In this document: in pieces, positions 19,600-29,456 of the stretch
Layout: each line of letters starts with the position of its first letter
Numbering within the stretch: position 1 is the first letter of the stretch
Program-made: the position numbers and the translations under genes
Source of the DNA: Steinernema hermaphroditum
Taxonomy: Eukaryota > Nematoda > Chromadorea > Rhabditida > Steinernematidae
Assembly: GCA_030435675.1 (NCBI GenBank)
Contig: CM059622.1
Coordinates: 1,364,001 to 1,428,000 of the forward strand
Direction of reading: 5' to 3'
Length of the DNA stretch: 64,000 nucleotides
The notes under the pieces: generated by a model
What the model was told of the DNA's origin: nothing
Databases searched by the model: none
What the model saw: only the letters and a program-made list of their open reading frames with translations

Positions 19600-22500
19600 A
19601 TGTTGTCGTGGACGGCCGTCGGCGTCTCCGCTTTCGTCGGAACCCTCTCCATCGTCTTCGGCGTCTACATTTACGGAACGCACAGTGGCGCCCTTCAGTC
19701 CTACAGTACGGTCATCCAAGGGCCCAAGGCCGTGGCCATCAACGCGACCTATGAACGTCAAGCCAATGTAGATAGGAAGAACTTTGAGGTCCTAAGATTC
19801 GCGGTGAGATTCTAGCCAACAGAGGTCGTGTCGACGCTCAACAAGTACCACCACGACCTCATCGCGGCACTTGCCTTTCGGCCCTACAACGACTTGTCCG
19901 TCGACGTCTACGGGACGATTATGATGATCTACAACATCGCCTCGACGGTGGGGGACGTGCGCCCGATGCAGGTCAACGAGAATCTGTTGACCTTTGTCAT
20001 CTATGCGTCGATCACGATGATCGCCTTCTATCTTATGGTGGCCATTCTTTCGCATCATCTTATTCGATTCCTTCGACACGTCTTCGGTGAGTTCACTTTA
20101 ACAATTGCAAAGGAGGAGGGTCTGATGGTCCGAGAAATACGCCCTTTTATTAAAAAAATCTGCTCTTCTACACCTACTACGATAGCGTAGGAACGTCGGG
20201 GTCTCACAGGAGGGCGGCCAAATCGAAGTGCGCCGCCTCGGCCAAGATGAGGTCGGGATCGGCGACGCACTCGGCGAACTGGATCAGGAACTGCTGCGCG
20301 TGGAGCTCGTCGATGGCGCGCGAATCGTAGCATAGAGTCACTCGGAAACGGTTCTCCGGTTGTAGTTCCTCGTTGAGTTCCGTCTGGGTGCCACCGACGG
20401 CCAGGATCGCCGTCTGCGGAGGGTTGATGATGGCGGTGAAGTTGGTGATGCCGAACATGCCCAGGTTGGATACGGTAAACGAGCCTCCCTGGAATTCGTG
20501 CAGCTGCAGCTTGTTCGCCTTCGCCTTTGCCGCCAACTCCTTCAGTCGCTTCGAGATCTCCAGCACGCCTATCTGATCGGCCTTGAAGATGATCGGAGTG
20601 ATGAGGCCTGTGGGGGTGGCGACGGCCACGGAGACGTCTACGGCGCGTAGACGCTCCACGGAGCCCGACGTTGTGTATCGTACGTTCATTTCGGGGACCA
20701 CACGCAGTGCCGAGGCGACGGCTTTGATGACAAAGTCGTTCAGCGACATCTTCGCTCCTTCTTGAGCGTTCAGCTCGGAGCGAAGCTTCATGAGACGGTC
20801 TGCCCTGACGGATACGGTAATGTACGAGTGCGGGATGTTCTGCTTGGAGGCGCTGAGTCTCTTGGCGATGGTGGAGCGTATATTCGTCAAGGGGATGTCG
20901 GTGAACTTCGTGGCCGGACCCTTACCGAAGAGGAGCTCCTGAGGAGAGGGGACGCTGACCGCGGGGGTTACGGTAGGCGCTGGGGCAGCGGTTTCCACTG
21001 CCGCAGGGGCGACTGGAGCTTCGACGGGCTTCAGCTTTCCCATTTCGATGAAGCGGAGCACATCAGACTTGAGGATGTTGTTCTTGGGCCCGGACCGAGA
21101 GACGGACTTCTCGTCGATCTGGTAGTGTTGAAGAAGGAGTTTCACGGCGGGACCCGTTAGGCCGACGGAGGAGGAGGTGTGCCGCGCCGTTTGGAGGCTC
21201 AACAGCCTGGCGGCCGTGAGGCCGGCCTTCATCTGGAACACCGTACGTCATTAGCGGAATAGATTGGGGAGGTTTATGGATGGGAAGCGATGCGCAGAAG
21301 TGAGAATCGACCGATTTCAGACGGAAAGTGTCTTTTGCAGGCAGTCTCTCTACGATATGACCCATTCGCTTTGCAAAAAAAAATGTCTAGAATTAAAGGC
21401 AAAGAAACTGTCTAAAAAACACCAGGGGTATCGGGAGAAATAAACTACGAACTACGATACTTGGCTATGGTACCAACAATTCGGTTGCTTTTTTGTTATA
21501 AACGAATTCGCAGGCGGTCTCACAGGTCTCATTTTAGGAGTCTAGGAATGTCAGACTGCTTCCGGTACCTTGCATCCGAGAACAACCGATCTGACTCCCA
21601 AATTTGTCTAAAATGAAGATCGAAGAGACTGTTTGAAAAGAGCATTTTATTCTTTAGTAGACTCTTAACCCTTGGATTGCTGTCTGAAATCAATGGGGCA
21701 TTTAGTCTGTAGATCCAATCCAGATCTGAGCACACTCATATGGACGATTTTCAAGCTAGCTTTTTGATATCCACGCTTAAACGTTAACTCCAATTGGAAC
21801 TATCTAACTAGGGTTCCCAACACATTTATGGATAAGATTCGTAATGGTATGCATGTTCAGACTGCTCTGGATCAATTCATTTGTACGGTCTACCTCATAA
21901 TATGCCTCAAAAGAAAGAATCTGTAATTGAAGTTCATAGCTGCATGTATAACCAGACTTAACAGAAAGTAATACTGTTTTCTGGTCCTAGGTAACGTCCG
22001 GAATGAGGAGAATACGAAAGAAATAGAAAGGAGAATATGAAACAGGCTAATGAGAAACAATGAATTAGTTCCATCGATTAGGGTGTGTGAAGACAAGGCC
22101 GCACATGAAATTCACGTGAATTGATAAAAGTCGTCCTCAGTCAGTCCATGTATGTCACGCCATAAGAGTAGAACCATTTTTGGATGCGCATATTTCAATC
22201 TAACATAGTCACTGATCAATTAGATGTGTGAAATCTCAGAATAAGAGCTGTCGATGCAAGCCGAGATCGAAAGGATTGAAGCAAGTCAGCTTGGGTGTTT
22301 CACGATTGGAACGATAGACGTCTCTGTAGGAGATAGACTAGTAGACAGGCTGAGAATCGATGACACAAAGCCGTCACACATCATAAAATCTATAGAAACG
22401 TGCACACATAATATATTTACTAAACAAACATTGGCGCCTTAGCACTCAGTGCGATCGTGTCGAGACCCACGACCACTTTCAGAGACAACCGTTGGTCAAG

Positions 22501-23231
22501 CCACCCAGAGCATCGATGAAGACGACATAATGTACATTCACAAACAGCATGCCGACTACGATAACATGGCCGACCCGACGATGCCTCCGGTAGGTTGTCG
22601 GCATGGGTTACGGTAGCTGTGTTCAGCCCCGCACGGGAGAGAAGATCTACGGCCGTTTTCCAGTCATCTCGTCAAGTGTTCTCTACACGTCGTCTCTGCC
22701 GGCCTTTCTTGTCCTTCTCATCTTTTACATCTACTTGGGCCTCACCGGAATAATCATCTTCTTCTTGCTCCAGAAGCGCAAGGACATCATCCACACCATC
22801 ATCGACCACTCGGCCTATGTCTTCACTTTGAGTAAGCGTTTCCAAAGCGGCGGCCTTCAACACTCTGATGGAAACAGCTCTAGACATGCTATTCGAAATC
22901 TTGAGCAAACCACCTATCCTAAGACGTTTTACAGAGTGTTCCAAAAGGCGCAGACAGACAGTCAGACAAGAGGCATACAGACTTGCATCTAAACACACAA
23001 TCTGCCTCTCTTGCAGAAATGCCGTCGACCTACAAGTCCCGCCAGTTGGCCTGGTACGAATTCATCGGAATCGTCTCGTTCACCTTCATCGGCAACTGCT
23101 TCTTCTTCGTCAGCATGCTCGAGGTGGCGTCGATGGTCAATAACCTCCTACTTGATTTCGTGAATGACGAGCAAAACTGGCCGAGTCCCAAAGGAGGTTA
23201 CCACTACGATGAACACGAGAACCTGCTGTGA
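19600..23231 (+). CDS. Four-transmembrane protein hosting a nested gene
   Basis: I do not recognise the family. A five-exon model fits: 19600-19767, 19825-20086, 22483-22589, 22627-22831 and 23017-23231, giving 318 residues with all four junctions in phase. Predicted membrane segments are WTAVGVSAFVGTLSIVFGVYI, LLTFVIYASITMIAFYLMVAIL, PAFLVLLIFYIYLGLTGIII and FIGIVSFTFIGNCFFFVSML. An NAT glycosylation site lies in the first loop. The loop between TM2 and TM3 is acidic (SIDEDDIMY), and the tail ends HYDEHENLL. The third intron (20087-22482, 2.4 kb) contains the PDHX-like gene on the other strand. The first intron has a weak donor (GTAGAT). If the long intron is not real, this would be two separate two-TM genes, but the matching phase favours one gene. 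Confidence 0.6.
20146..20151 (-). terminator. Polyadenylation signal of the PDHX-like gene
   Basis: AATAAA on the minus strand 53 bases past the stop codon at 20204. It marks the 3' end of the nested gene inside the plus-strand intron. Confidence 0.6.
20204..21232 (-). CDS. dlat-2: PDHX-like E3-binding protein of pyruvate dehydrogenase
   Basis: Single-exon 342-residue member of the dihydrolipoamide acyltransferase family. The start directly follows a TTCCAG acceptor, and the N-terminus (KAGLTAARLLSLQTARHTSS) is a mitochondrial presequence. A peripheral-subunit-binding domain follows at about 20-60 (GPAVKLLLQHYQI...GPKNNILKSDVLRFI), then an Ala/Pro linker, then the catalytic-type domain from PLTNIRSTIAKRLSASK to the end. 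In E2 enzymes the active site reads DHRxxDG; here it is DSRAIDE at about 303-309, so the catalytic His and the Gly are gone. This pattern matches the non-catalytic E3-binding protein (PDHX reads DSRVVDD). No lipoyl domain precedes the binding domain, although human PDHX has one. It probably tethers dihydrolipoamide dehydrogenase in the complex. The C. elegans name is by analogy. Confidence 0.85.
   Translation of the reverse strand: MKAGLTAARLLSLQTARHTSSSVGLTGPAVKLLLQHYQIDEKSVSRSGPKNNILKSDVLRFIEMGKLKPVEAPVAPAAVETAAPAPTVTPAVSVPSPQELLFGKGPATKFTDIPLTNIRSTIAKRLSASKQNIPHSYITVSVRADRLMKLRSELNAQEGAKMSLNDFVIKAVASALRVVPEMNVRYTTSGSVERLRAVDVSVAVATPTGLITPIIFKADQIGVLEISKRLKELAAKAKANKLQLHEFQGGSFTVSNLGMFGITNFTAIINPPQTAILAVGGTQTELNEELQPENRFRVTLCYDSRAIDELHAQQFLIQFAECVADPDLILAEAAHFDLAALL
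21233..22482. other. Rest of the host intron upstream of the PDHX-like gene
   Basis: No exon is visible on either strand. The sequence is AT-rich with scattered TCTAGAC-type words. The PDHX-like promoter is presumably within the first few hundred bases. Confidence 0.4.
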
Positions 23232-23527
23232 AACAAATAGACTACCGACTCTACAAGATCGATATCAGCTGCTTGCTGTTCATGTAGAGATATAAAAGCA
23301 CATCCCTTGTAACACAGGTCTACCGTCATATCACCAACTTTCTGCCCTCGCATACATTGGAATTCTAACTGTTCTTTTCATGTCGTGAATAGTTTGTGAC
23401 ACCCTGTATGATTAATTCAACCAAAGACAACCTACGATGGTCAATGGAACAAATAACATGTCGCGGACTATACAAATCCGCACGAGCTTCGGCGTTCTCT
23501 TGGAAGCCTCTTAAGATTCGGGAAACA

Positions 23528-25218
23528 CACTTCTAGGGTAAATCGCATGCGTAGAAAACGATTCCAAAGTCTCTAAACTTATATATTCTTGTCTGAATTC
23601 GCAGTGCATCGCAGCTCTACTGAAGATAACTACTCCCAAGCTGCCTTACCCGATCCGCAAAGCCATGTCGCCGGTGTTGATTCGAAAAGTGAATCGCAAA
23701 GTGAATGGAACAGAAACGAAGGAGATAAGGAGGTACAAGATGTTTCATTTATACACAGATCCGTCGGATCTCTGTTTATAAACGGTGGATGTACAGTAAA
23801 TACGATATCCCGTCTGACTGCCCTTCTGCTCTCCGATCTGGAATTACGCATCATTAAAAAACAAATTTCTGCACCAATACAATAAAGCGAAAAGAAGACT
23901 GATAAAAATAATACTAAACACAATAAATATGAGAACCTCTTCTCCTTTTGGACCAACTAAACTTATCCAGTCCCCACGAGACCACAATCTTCTTTCGCGG
24001 TGAGCCCTTTCGCCTCGGTTGAACAGAAATGTGGCTCGGCAGTGGCTGGCTATCTTGCTGAATAGGTGTGGCCAACCTTCCAGAAAAATATCTCCATTTA
24101 TTGCACGTCGGACGAATACCGTAATCCTCAGCGTTCTTTCGATTTCTTTTGGGTGCGGCAGCATGTAGCTGCGGCACACAAAACGTCCTTTGATTTGTCC
24201 AGATGTGCTGCAGAGATTCACCAACCGGAATCCGAGCTTCCGAAGAAGATCTACATCGGGACTGTGGAGGAAGTCCAGATATTTGGTGGTTTCGGGGAAG
24301 GTCTTCGGATCTGTCAACCACTTATTTACGAGATCGCGAAAGAAGATTTTGGAGATCCAGTGAGAGAAGCTGAGCGAGAGCTGGAGGCGAAGGAGCTGTG
24401 ATTGGCCGAAGGCATCCATGAGAGCTTTCTGCAGCCAGATTCCAGGGTGTACGGTATGGTCGAAAGGTGGGTTTTGAAGATAGCCATGGTGAAAGTTGAA
24501 GTAATCGCTCGCCCTCCTATCGAACAGATGCAAAGATTCTAATCGGCCGGCCTCCACGAGCCTCTGAAGGAACTCCTGGAAACCGGGTCCCTCATGGAAG
24601 TGCAGAACGGCTCTGTTGAAGAAGGTGGTCTCGTCAGAGAAGTTGGTGAAGGCGCTCGGTGTCACGGCTTCCCGAGGGAGACTTTCGACGATCAGTTCCC
24701 GGACGCGCACGTGGCGGCAGCGGTGCTGCAATTTGCGGAGTTTCAGGAGAGTTACGCCTTCGTCGAGGGCGTCACCTCTCCGGAAGGTGAGTCTCTTCGC
24801 GCGTACCGAAAAGAGCGCTACATCTTTCGTGGCACAGGGCACCTCAAAGACTTCGCCACCCTTGTTGTGGCGATTGAAAGAAACCGCTGGCGATATCACG
24901 AATCCGGGAGGGATCGGAACGCTACAAAACAATCCGTGGACGACGACACTGCAGTCGCACGCCTTCTCCTTGATCTCCTGAGCGCTCCTACCGTAGCCCG
25001 CTCCGAGAAGCTCGGCACTGTAGAGGGGAATAGTATGACCCATGTAGTCTATGGCCGTGACGTGAATCCGCATGACGGCGGCGACGAAGTCGAAGGGAAG
25101 CGCGTCCATCGCAGGAAGACAAGAGAATGAAGCGGAGAATTTGGCGTCACAGGGTGAAAGGTGCGATCCGAGGAAGTTCACACCGTAAGTGGAAAAGAAG
25201 GAAGCAAAGGAGGGGTAC
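23528..25218. repeat. Tandem duplication, left unit
   Basis: This block, starting around ACACACTTCTAGGGTAAATC and ending past the gene's 5' flank, recurs at 26707-28378 in the same orientation. The two are about 90% alike by eye, including both flanks of the gene. A 1.5-kb unrelated spacer separates them. Confidence 0.9.
23844..25109 (-). CDS. Tail-anchored nematode-family protein, copy 1
   Basis: Single-exon protein of 421 residues from MDALPFDFVAAVMRI. I do not know its function. The MDxxPxxF start and repeated leucine-rich segments (SQLLRLQLSLSFSHWISKIF) resemble the large nematode-expanded F-box-like families, but no clear F-box is seen. There is no signal peptide. One TM segment, VLIFIVFSIIFISLLFALLYW, lies just before the C-terminus, giving a tail-anchor topology with the bulk in the cytosol. 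The frame is intact, and upstream codons to 25181 are open but lack a better start. The copy at 27-28.3 kb is its paralogue. The plus-strand open frames across this gene are shadows. Intact frames in both copies suggest selection or recent duplication. Confidence 0.7.
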   Translation of the reverse strand: MDALPFDFVAAVMRIHVTAIDYMGHTIPLYSAELLGAGYGRSAQEIKEKACDCSVVVHGLFCSVPIPPGFVISPAVSFNRHNKGGEVFEVPCATKDVALFSVRAKRLTFRRGDALDEGVTLLKLRKLQHRCRHVRVRELIVESLPREAVTPSAFTNFSDETTFFNRAVLHFHEGPGFQEFLQRLVEAGRLESLHLFDRRASDYFNFHHGYLQNPPFDHTVHPGIWLQKALMDAFGQSQLLRLQLSLSFSHWISKIFFRDLVNKWLTDPKTFPETTKYLDFLHSPDVDLLRKLGFRLVNLCSTSGQIKGRFVCRSYMLPHPKEIERTLRITVFVRRAINGDIFLEGWPHLFSKIASHCRATFLFNRGERAHRERRLWSRGDWISLVGPKGEEVLIFIVFSIIFISLLFALLYWCRNLFFNDA

Positions 25219-26706
25219 GTTGTGAGCGTAAGCCGTAAGCAAAGTTGTGAAATATTTAGTGCAGAGACGATGACTCAGACGACTGCTGAAGAGGTGTAAA
25301 AATGAAATGCCGCCCAGAAGCAGCAACCCGCGAAAAGGACTTTTGTCACTGCCTCATTCAAGGCTGTTCGTTGAAACCTCCCAGTGGTTTTCGTGGACAT
25401 TTGCTGGTATGTGAACAAGCTGAAGCTAGCCATATAAGTAGCAATTTTATAGAATCGTCATGCGATGCATACGCGTGATCTCGACGCAGAACATTGACCG
25501 CTTGCTTGACCAATAAAGGTCCACATCACACCTCTGCTCGGCAAGCACCTTTCCTCGAAGCGAAGCAGTGGATCCGATCTCGGAGAGAACGAAGAGGAAG
25601 TACGACGAGGAGGAAGTTATTGTGAGATCGCACTAGAGAGGACTAGATCACATCTAAAACGAGACGATGTCAAAAACAAGTGATGCAGTGATCATCTGAG
25701 GGTCTTTCATTTGTGTCCCCAGCGATCGGTCGGGTCGTCCACTCGCTCTCTCTCTCTGAGGCTGTCTGAGGCGAATGAGTTGAGTAAGAGGTCGTTCTCT
25801 ATTGTCATTGCGGACGCAATGATCGCCCCGGCTCCCAGAAGGCCTGGAACACCAGGAAGCCGTAGTTCCACCGTATTGCCAAGAAGACCGTCACAACCGC
25901 CCGACTCCACCCGCGCCGCCAGAGAAGTCGAAGAAGCGTTGCAACTCCGACGTCTGCGCTGCCAGCTGAAGATGGGATCCCGCTCCGTCCGCTGCGACTT
26001 GATTCAAGCTCTTCGCCACTTCAACGCCCGCGCATACTAATGGGACCACTGATCGTTCTTCTCGGATGCCATCTCCAGCCGAAGCCAGAGGAAAATCAGC
26101 GACTACGGTGTGATTAGTGCCTTTTTGTGCATATATGACGTCTCGCAAGGTGTAAGCCTTCGATACGAGAAGATAAACTCGTCAAAAACTCAAAAACAAG
26201 AAGTGTGAATTGATCTCTGATCTTCTGGAAAAGAGCAGATTTCGAAGCAGTTCTTCAACAGAAATCGAGGTGACGGCGTATGGCACGGATATCCGATCGG
26301 AATAACCTGTTTGACCAGAAGATCGCACAGAGCTTCCTTGTTCGGATGAGCTCTTAAAGAGTGGCACCTTCTTCAGCCATCCGATAAGTCCTTCCTCCCA
26401 CCATGGTCCGCTTCTTCTTCCTTCTTCAGAGTCACTCTTTCTGGTGACTAATGGTCACTCTGAAGCGATGTAATTTGTGTCCAAGGAATGCGTTCAAATC
26501 AATCCGACGAATCTGGAGCCATCGGACAAGTGCCGTTGAAACGCGCTAAGCGCTCCCATCTCGACTTCTGCTAAGAATGCTACCAAAGAGAGCGGCTTCA
26601 CTATCAGTCCAATATGTATAACTTTGTGCCTCGAGCAAAACTCTACATCTGAATGTCTTAGATATTAAACTGTGAAAGATGAGATTCGCTTCACCTAGGA
26701 AGCATA
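25219..26706. other. Spacer between the duplicated genes
   Basis: No recognised gene. At about 25720-26115 lies a unit that recurs in diverged form inside the Frizzled region (56570-57445). A 109-codon open frame (25711-26040, +) crosses it but has no recognisable domain, and I treat it as part of the repeat. Confidence 0.45.
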
Positions 26707-28378
26707 GAAAACACACTTCTAGGGTAAATCGCATGCGTAGAAAACGATTCCAAAGTCTCTAAACTTATAGATTCTTGTCTTAATTCCCAGTGCATCGCAG
26801 CTCTGCCGAAGAGAACTACTCCCAAGATTCGAAAGGTGAATCGCGAAGTGAATGGAACAGAAACGAAGGAGATAAGGAGGTACAAGATGTTTCATTTATA
26901 CACAGAGCCATCGGATCTCCGTTTATAAACGGGGGATGTACAGTATATACATGCGATCTCCCCTCTGATTGCCCTTCTACTCTCTGATCTGGAACGAGGC
27001 TAGCACTAAAAAGAACACCTCTCTGCAGCAATAATACAATAACGCAAAAACAAGAATTATAGAAACAATAGTAAACACAATAAATAATGCCTCTTCTCCT
27101 TTTAGACCAAGTTCACTTATCCAGCCCCCACGAGACCACAGTCGTCTTTCGCGGTGAGCCCTTTCGCCTCTGTTGAACAAAAAGGTGGCTCGGCAGTGGC
27201 TGGCTGTTTTGCTGAATAGTTGTGGCCAACCTTCCAGAAAAATATCTCCATTTATTGCACGTCGGACGAATACCGTAATCCTCAGCGTTCTTTCGATTTC
27301 TTTTGGGTGCGGCAGCATGTAGCTGCGGCACACAAAACGTCCTTGAATTTGTCCGGTTCTGCCGCAGAGATTCGTCAACCGGAATCCGAGCTTCCGAAGA
27401 AGATCTACATCGGGACTGTGGAGGAAGTCCAGATATTTGGTGGTTTCGGGGAAGGTCTTCGGATCTGTCAACCACTTATTTACGAGATCGCGAAAGAAGA
27501 TTTTGGAGATCCAGTGAGAGAAGCTGAGCGAGAGCTGGACGCGAAGGAGCTGTGATTGGCCGAAGGCATCCGTGAGAGCTTTCTGCAGCGAGATTTCAGG
27601 GTGTACGGTATGGTCGAAAGGTGGGTTTTGAAAATAGTCATGGTGGAAGTTGAAGTAATTGCTCGCCCTCCTATCGAACAGATGCAAAGATTCTAATCGG
27701 CCGGCCTCCACGAGCCTCTGAAGGAACTCTTGGAACCAGGGTCCCTCATGGAAGTGCAGAACGGCTCTGTTGAAGAAGGTGGTCTCGTCAGAGAAGTTGG
27801 CGAAGGCGCTAGGCCTCACGGCTTTCCACGGGAATCTTTCGACGATCAGCTCCCGGACGCGAACGCGGCGGCAGCGGTGCTGCAATTTGCGGAGTTTCAG
27901 GAGAGTTACGCCTTCGTCGAGGGCGTCACCTCTCCGGAAGGTGAGTCTCTTCGCGCGTACCGAAAAGAGCGCTACATCTTTCGTGGCACAGGGCACCTCA
28001 AAGACTTCGCCACCCTTGTTGTGGCGATTGAAAGAAACCGCTGGCGATATCACGAATCCGGGAGGGATCGGAACGCTACAAAACAATCCGTGGACGACGA
28101 CACTGCAGTCGCACGCCTTCTCCTTGATCTCCTGAGCGCTCCTACCGTAGCCCGCTCCGAGAAGCTCGGCACTGTAGAGGGGAATAGTATGACCCATGTA
28201 GTCTATAGCCGTGACGTGAATCCGCATGACGGCGGCGACGAAGTCGAAGGGAAGCGCGTCCATCGCAGGCTTGTGGAAGACAAGGGGATGAAGCGGAGAA
28301 TTTGGCGTTACAAGGTGAAAGGTGCTAGATTCACACCGTAAGTGGAACAGAAGGGAAGCATAGGAGGGGATACGGTAT
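26707..28378. repeat. Tandem duplication, right unit
   Basis: Partner of the block at 23528-25218, with the same 5' and 3' flanks. Its right edge abuts the foldback transposon that begins at 28401. Confidence 0.9.
26977..28263 (-). CDS. Tail-anchored nematode-family protein, copy 2
   Basis: Paralogue of copy 1, 428 residues, same start (MDALPFDFVAAVMRI) and architecture. The cytosolic part is nearly identical through the first 170 residues, then shows scattered substitutions. The TM segment has diverged more (ALFIVFTIVSIILVFALLYYC), and the luminal tail is longer and different (REVFFLVLASFQIRE against NLFFNDA). The region just before the start differs by small indels from copy 1, so the extended upstream open frame is not conserved, which supports MDALPF as the start. 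Function is unknown. Confidence 0.7.
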   Translation of the reverse strand: MDALPFDFVAAVMRIHVTAIDYMGHTIPLYSAELLGAGYGRSAQEIKEKACDCSVVVHGLFCSVPIPPGFVISPAVSFNRHNKGGEVFEVPCATKDVALFSVRAKRLTFRRGDALDEGVTLLKLRKLQHRCRRVRVRELIVERFPWKAVRPSAFANFSDETTFFNRAVLHFHEGPWFQEFLQRLVEAGRLESLHLFDRRASNYFNFHHDYFQNPPFDHTVHPEISLQKALTDAFGQSQLLRVQLSLSFSHWISKIFFRDLVNKWLTDPKTFPETTKYLDFLHSPDVDLLRKLGFRLTNLCGRTGQIQGRFVCRSYMLPHPKEIERTLRITVFVRRAINGDIFLEGWPQLFSKTASHCRATFLFNRGERAHRERRLWSRGGWISELGLKGEEALFIVFTIVSIILVFALLYYCCREVFFLVLASFQIRE

Positions 28379-28390
28379 GGCTGTGAAATA

Positions 28391-29188
28391 CTTTGTAGGA
28401 ATTTCCAGTCAGGAGAGCCAAAAAAAATTAGAGCCAAAAAAAGAGCGCCAAATCAAAAGAGAGCCAAAAAAGAGCGCCAAATCAATGAAAATGAAATGCC
28501 AAAATGAAAGAGATCCAAAGAGATGGTGTTTACGTAAACGCTATTTCGTCTCTCAGTCTTTCTTTACCCAAGTTTCGTCTCTTCATCTTGTGATAAATTC
28601 TTTAAGTGTGCACTTTGGAGAGACGGAGAGACAAACGGAAGCGAATTTTGCTGAGAACCTGTACTTTGCGTCGTATCTCCCTCTGCCCACTCCACAGTCC
28701 GGCGCCACTTCTCAGGCAAGCCACAACTGACATTGCTGCTCACCAGGCAAACAAGCCTAAGCTTTGTTACTACTTCAACATTTACTCAGGATTGTCGCTG
28801 AGCACAATTTTACCATGCAAGCTATGAGAGAGTACGAAGTTACTCCTCTGATAGGAGTTCGCCAGCGTCCCCAACGTTACCGCTATCGAGAGCACAATAC
28901 TGCCTTCATGGACATTGTGAGCCGTTGGGCACCTGGCCAAGCCCATGTGGAGTATCTCCGCAAGCTGGCTCTTCACAGCCAATCTCTCTCATCTTCTAAC
29001 GTCTTCATTTCACTGCCATAAAGCTGACTACCTTTTTGGCGCTCTTCGAATTTGGCTCTCTTTTGATTTGGCGCTCTTTTTTTGGCTCTCTTTTGATTTG
29101 GCGCTCTTTTTTTGGCTCTCTTTTAATTTGGCGCTCTTTTTTTGGCTCTCTTTTTTTTGGCGCTCCTGACGGCACACCCTTTGTAGGA
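28391..29188. mobile_element. Foldback, MULE-like DNA transposon (778 bp) with 10-bp flanking repeats
   Basis: The element spans 28401-29178 and is bracketed by the direct repeat CTTTGTAGGA at 28391-28400 and 29179-29188, a plausible target-site duplication. The two ends are inverted copies (CCAGTCAGGAGAGCC against the complement of GGCGCTCCTGACGG). Each continues into tandem units made of GAGAGCCAAAAAA and GAGCGCCAAATCAAAA: about two units on the left (28412-28483) and four or more on the right (29034-29165). The two arms could pair as a hairpin. There is no transposase, so it would need one in trans. TSD length and terminal organisation recall Mutator-like elements, but the family is inferred. 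Confidence 0.75.
28815..29021 (+). other. Coding-like interior of the foldback element
   Basis: An open frame of about 69 codons from ATGCAAGCTATGAGAG reads MQAMREYEVTPLIGVRQRPQ and ends SNVFISLP. It has codon-like composition unlike the A- and T-rich arms. It could be a captured gene piece, as seen in Pack-MULEs, or a chance frame. I do not recognise the peptide. Confidence 0.3.
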
Positions 29189-29190
29189 CG

Positions 29191-29256
29191 GTACCGGAAC
29201 GATGGACAGAGATGCTACGCGCACAGACACTATCAGCACAAGGACGCTCGCGTTTA
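29191..29256 (+). pseudogene. Displaced C-terminal fragment of the zinc-knuckle/RS gene
   Basis: Reads RNDGQRCYAHRHYQHKDAR. The gene at 17.4 kb has RNDGQRGYAHRHYQHKDNQR near its C-terminus. The DNA match covers about 60 bases with only a few differences. It starts immediately outside the right end of the foldback transposon, 12 kb from the parent and in the opposite orientation. Confidence 0.8.
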
Positions 29257-29456
29257 GTTTCCACAATTTTTGACTTAATCTACTCGCAAATTAGCCGGTG
29301 AACATAAAGTTTCCTGTAAAATTCTGAGATTCGCGTGATATCTACGTCAAAAATGTTCGCACTTGCAGACTATTTGCGAAATCCACGATTTCCCATTGTA
29401 AAATGGAAGACCACAATCAAAATCCTCCTGGATTAGGGTCCATCCCCAGAAGAGAC

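Noticed and set aside
24594..28341. Plus-strand open frames of 178 and 203 codons across the duplicated genes
   Set aside because: They mirror the minus-strand coding sequence in both copies, start at different points, and lose conservation where the minus-strand protein is conserved at third positions.
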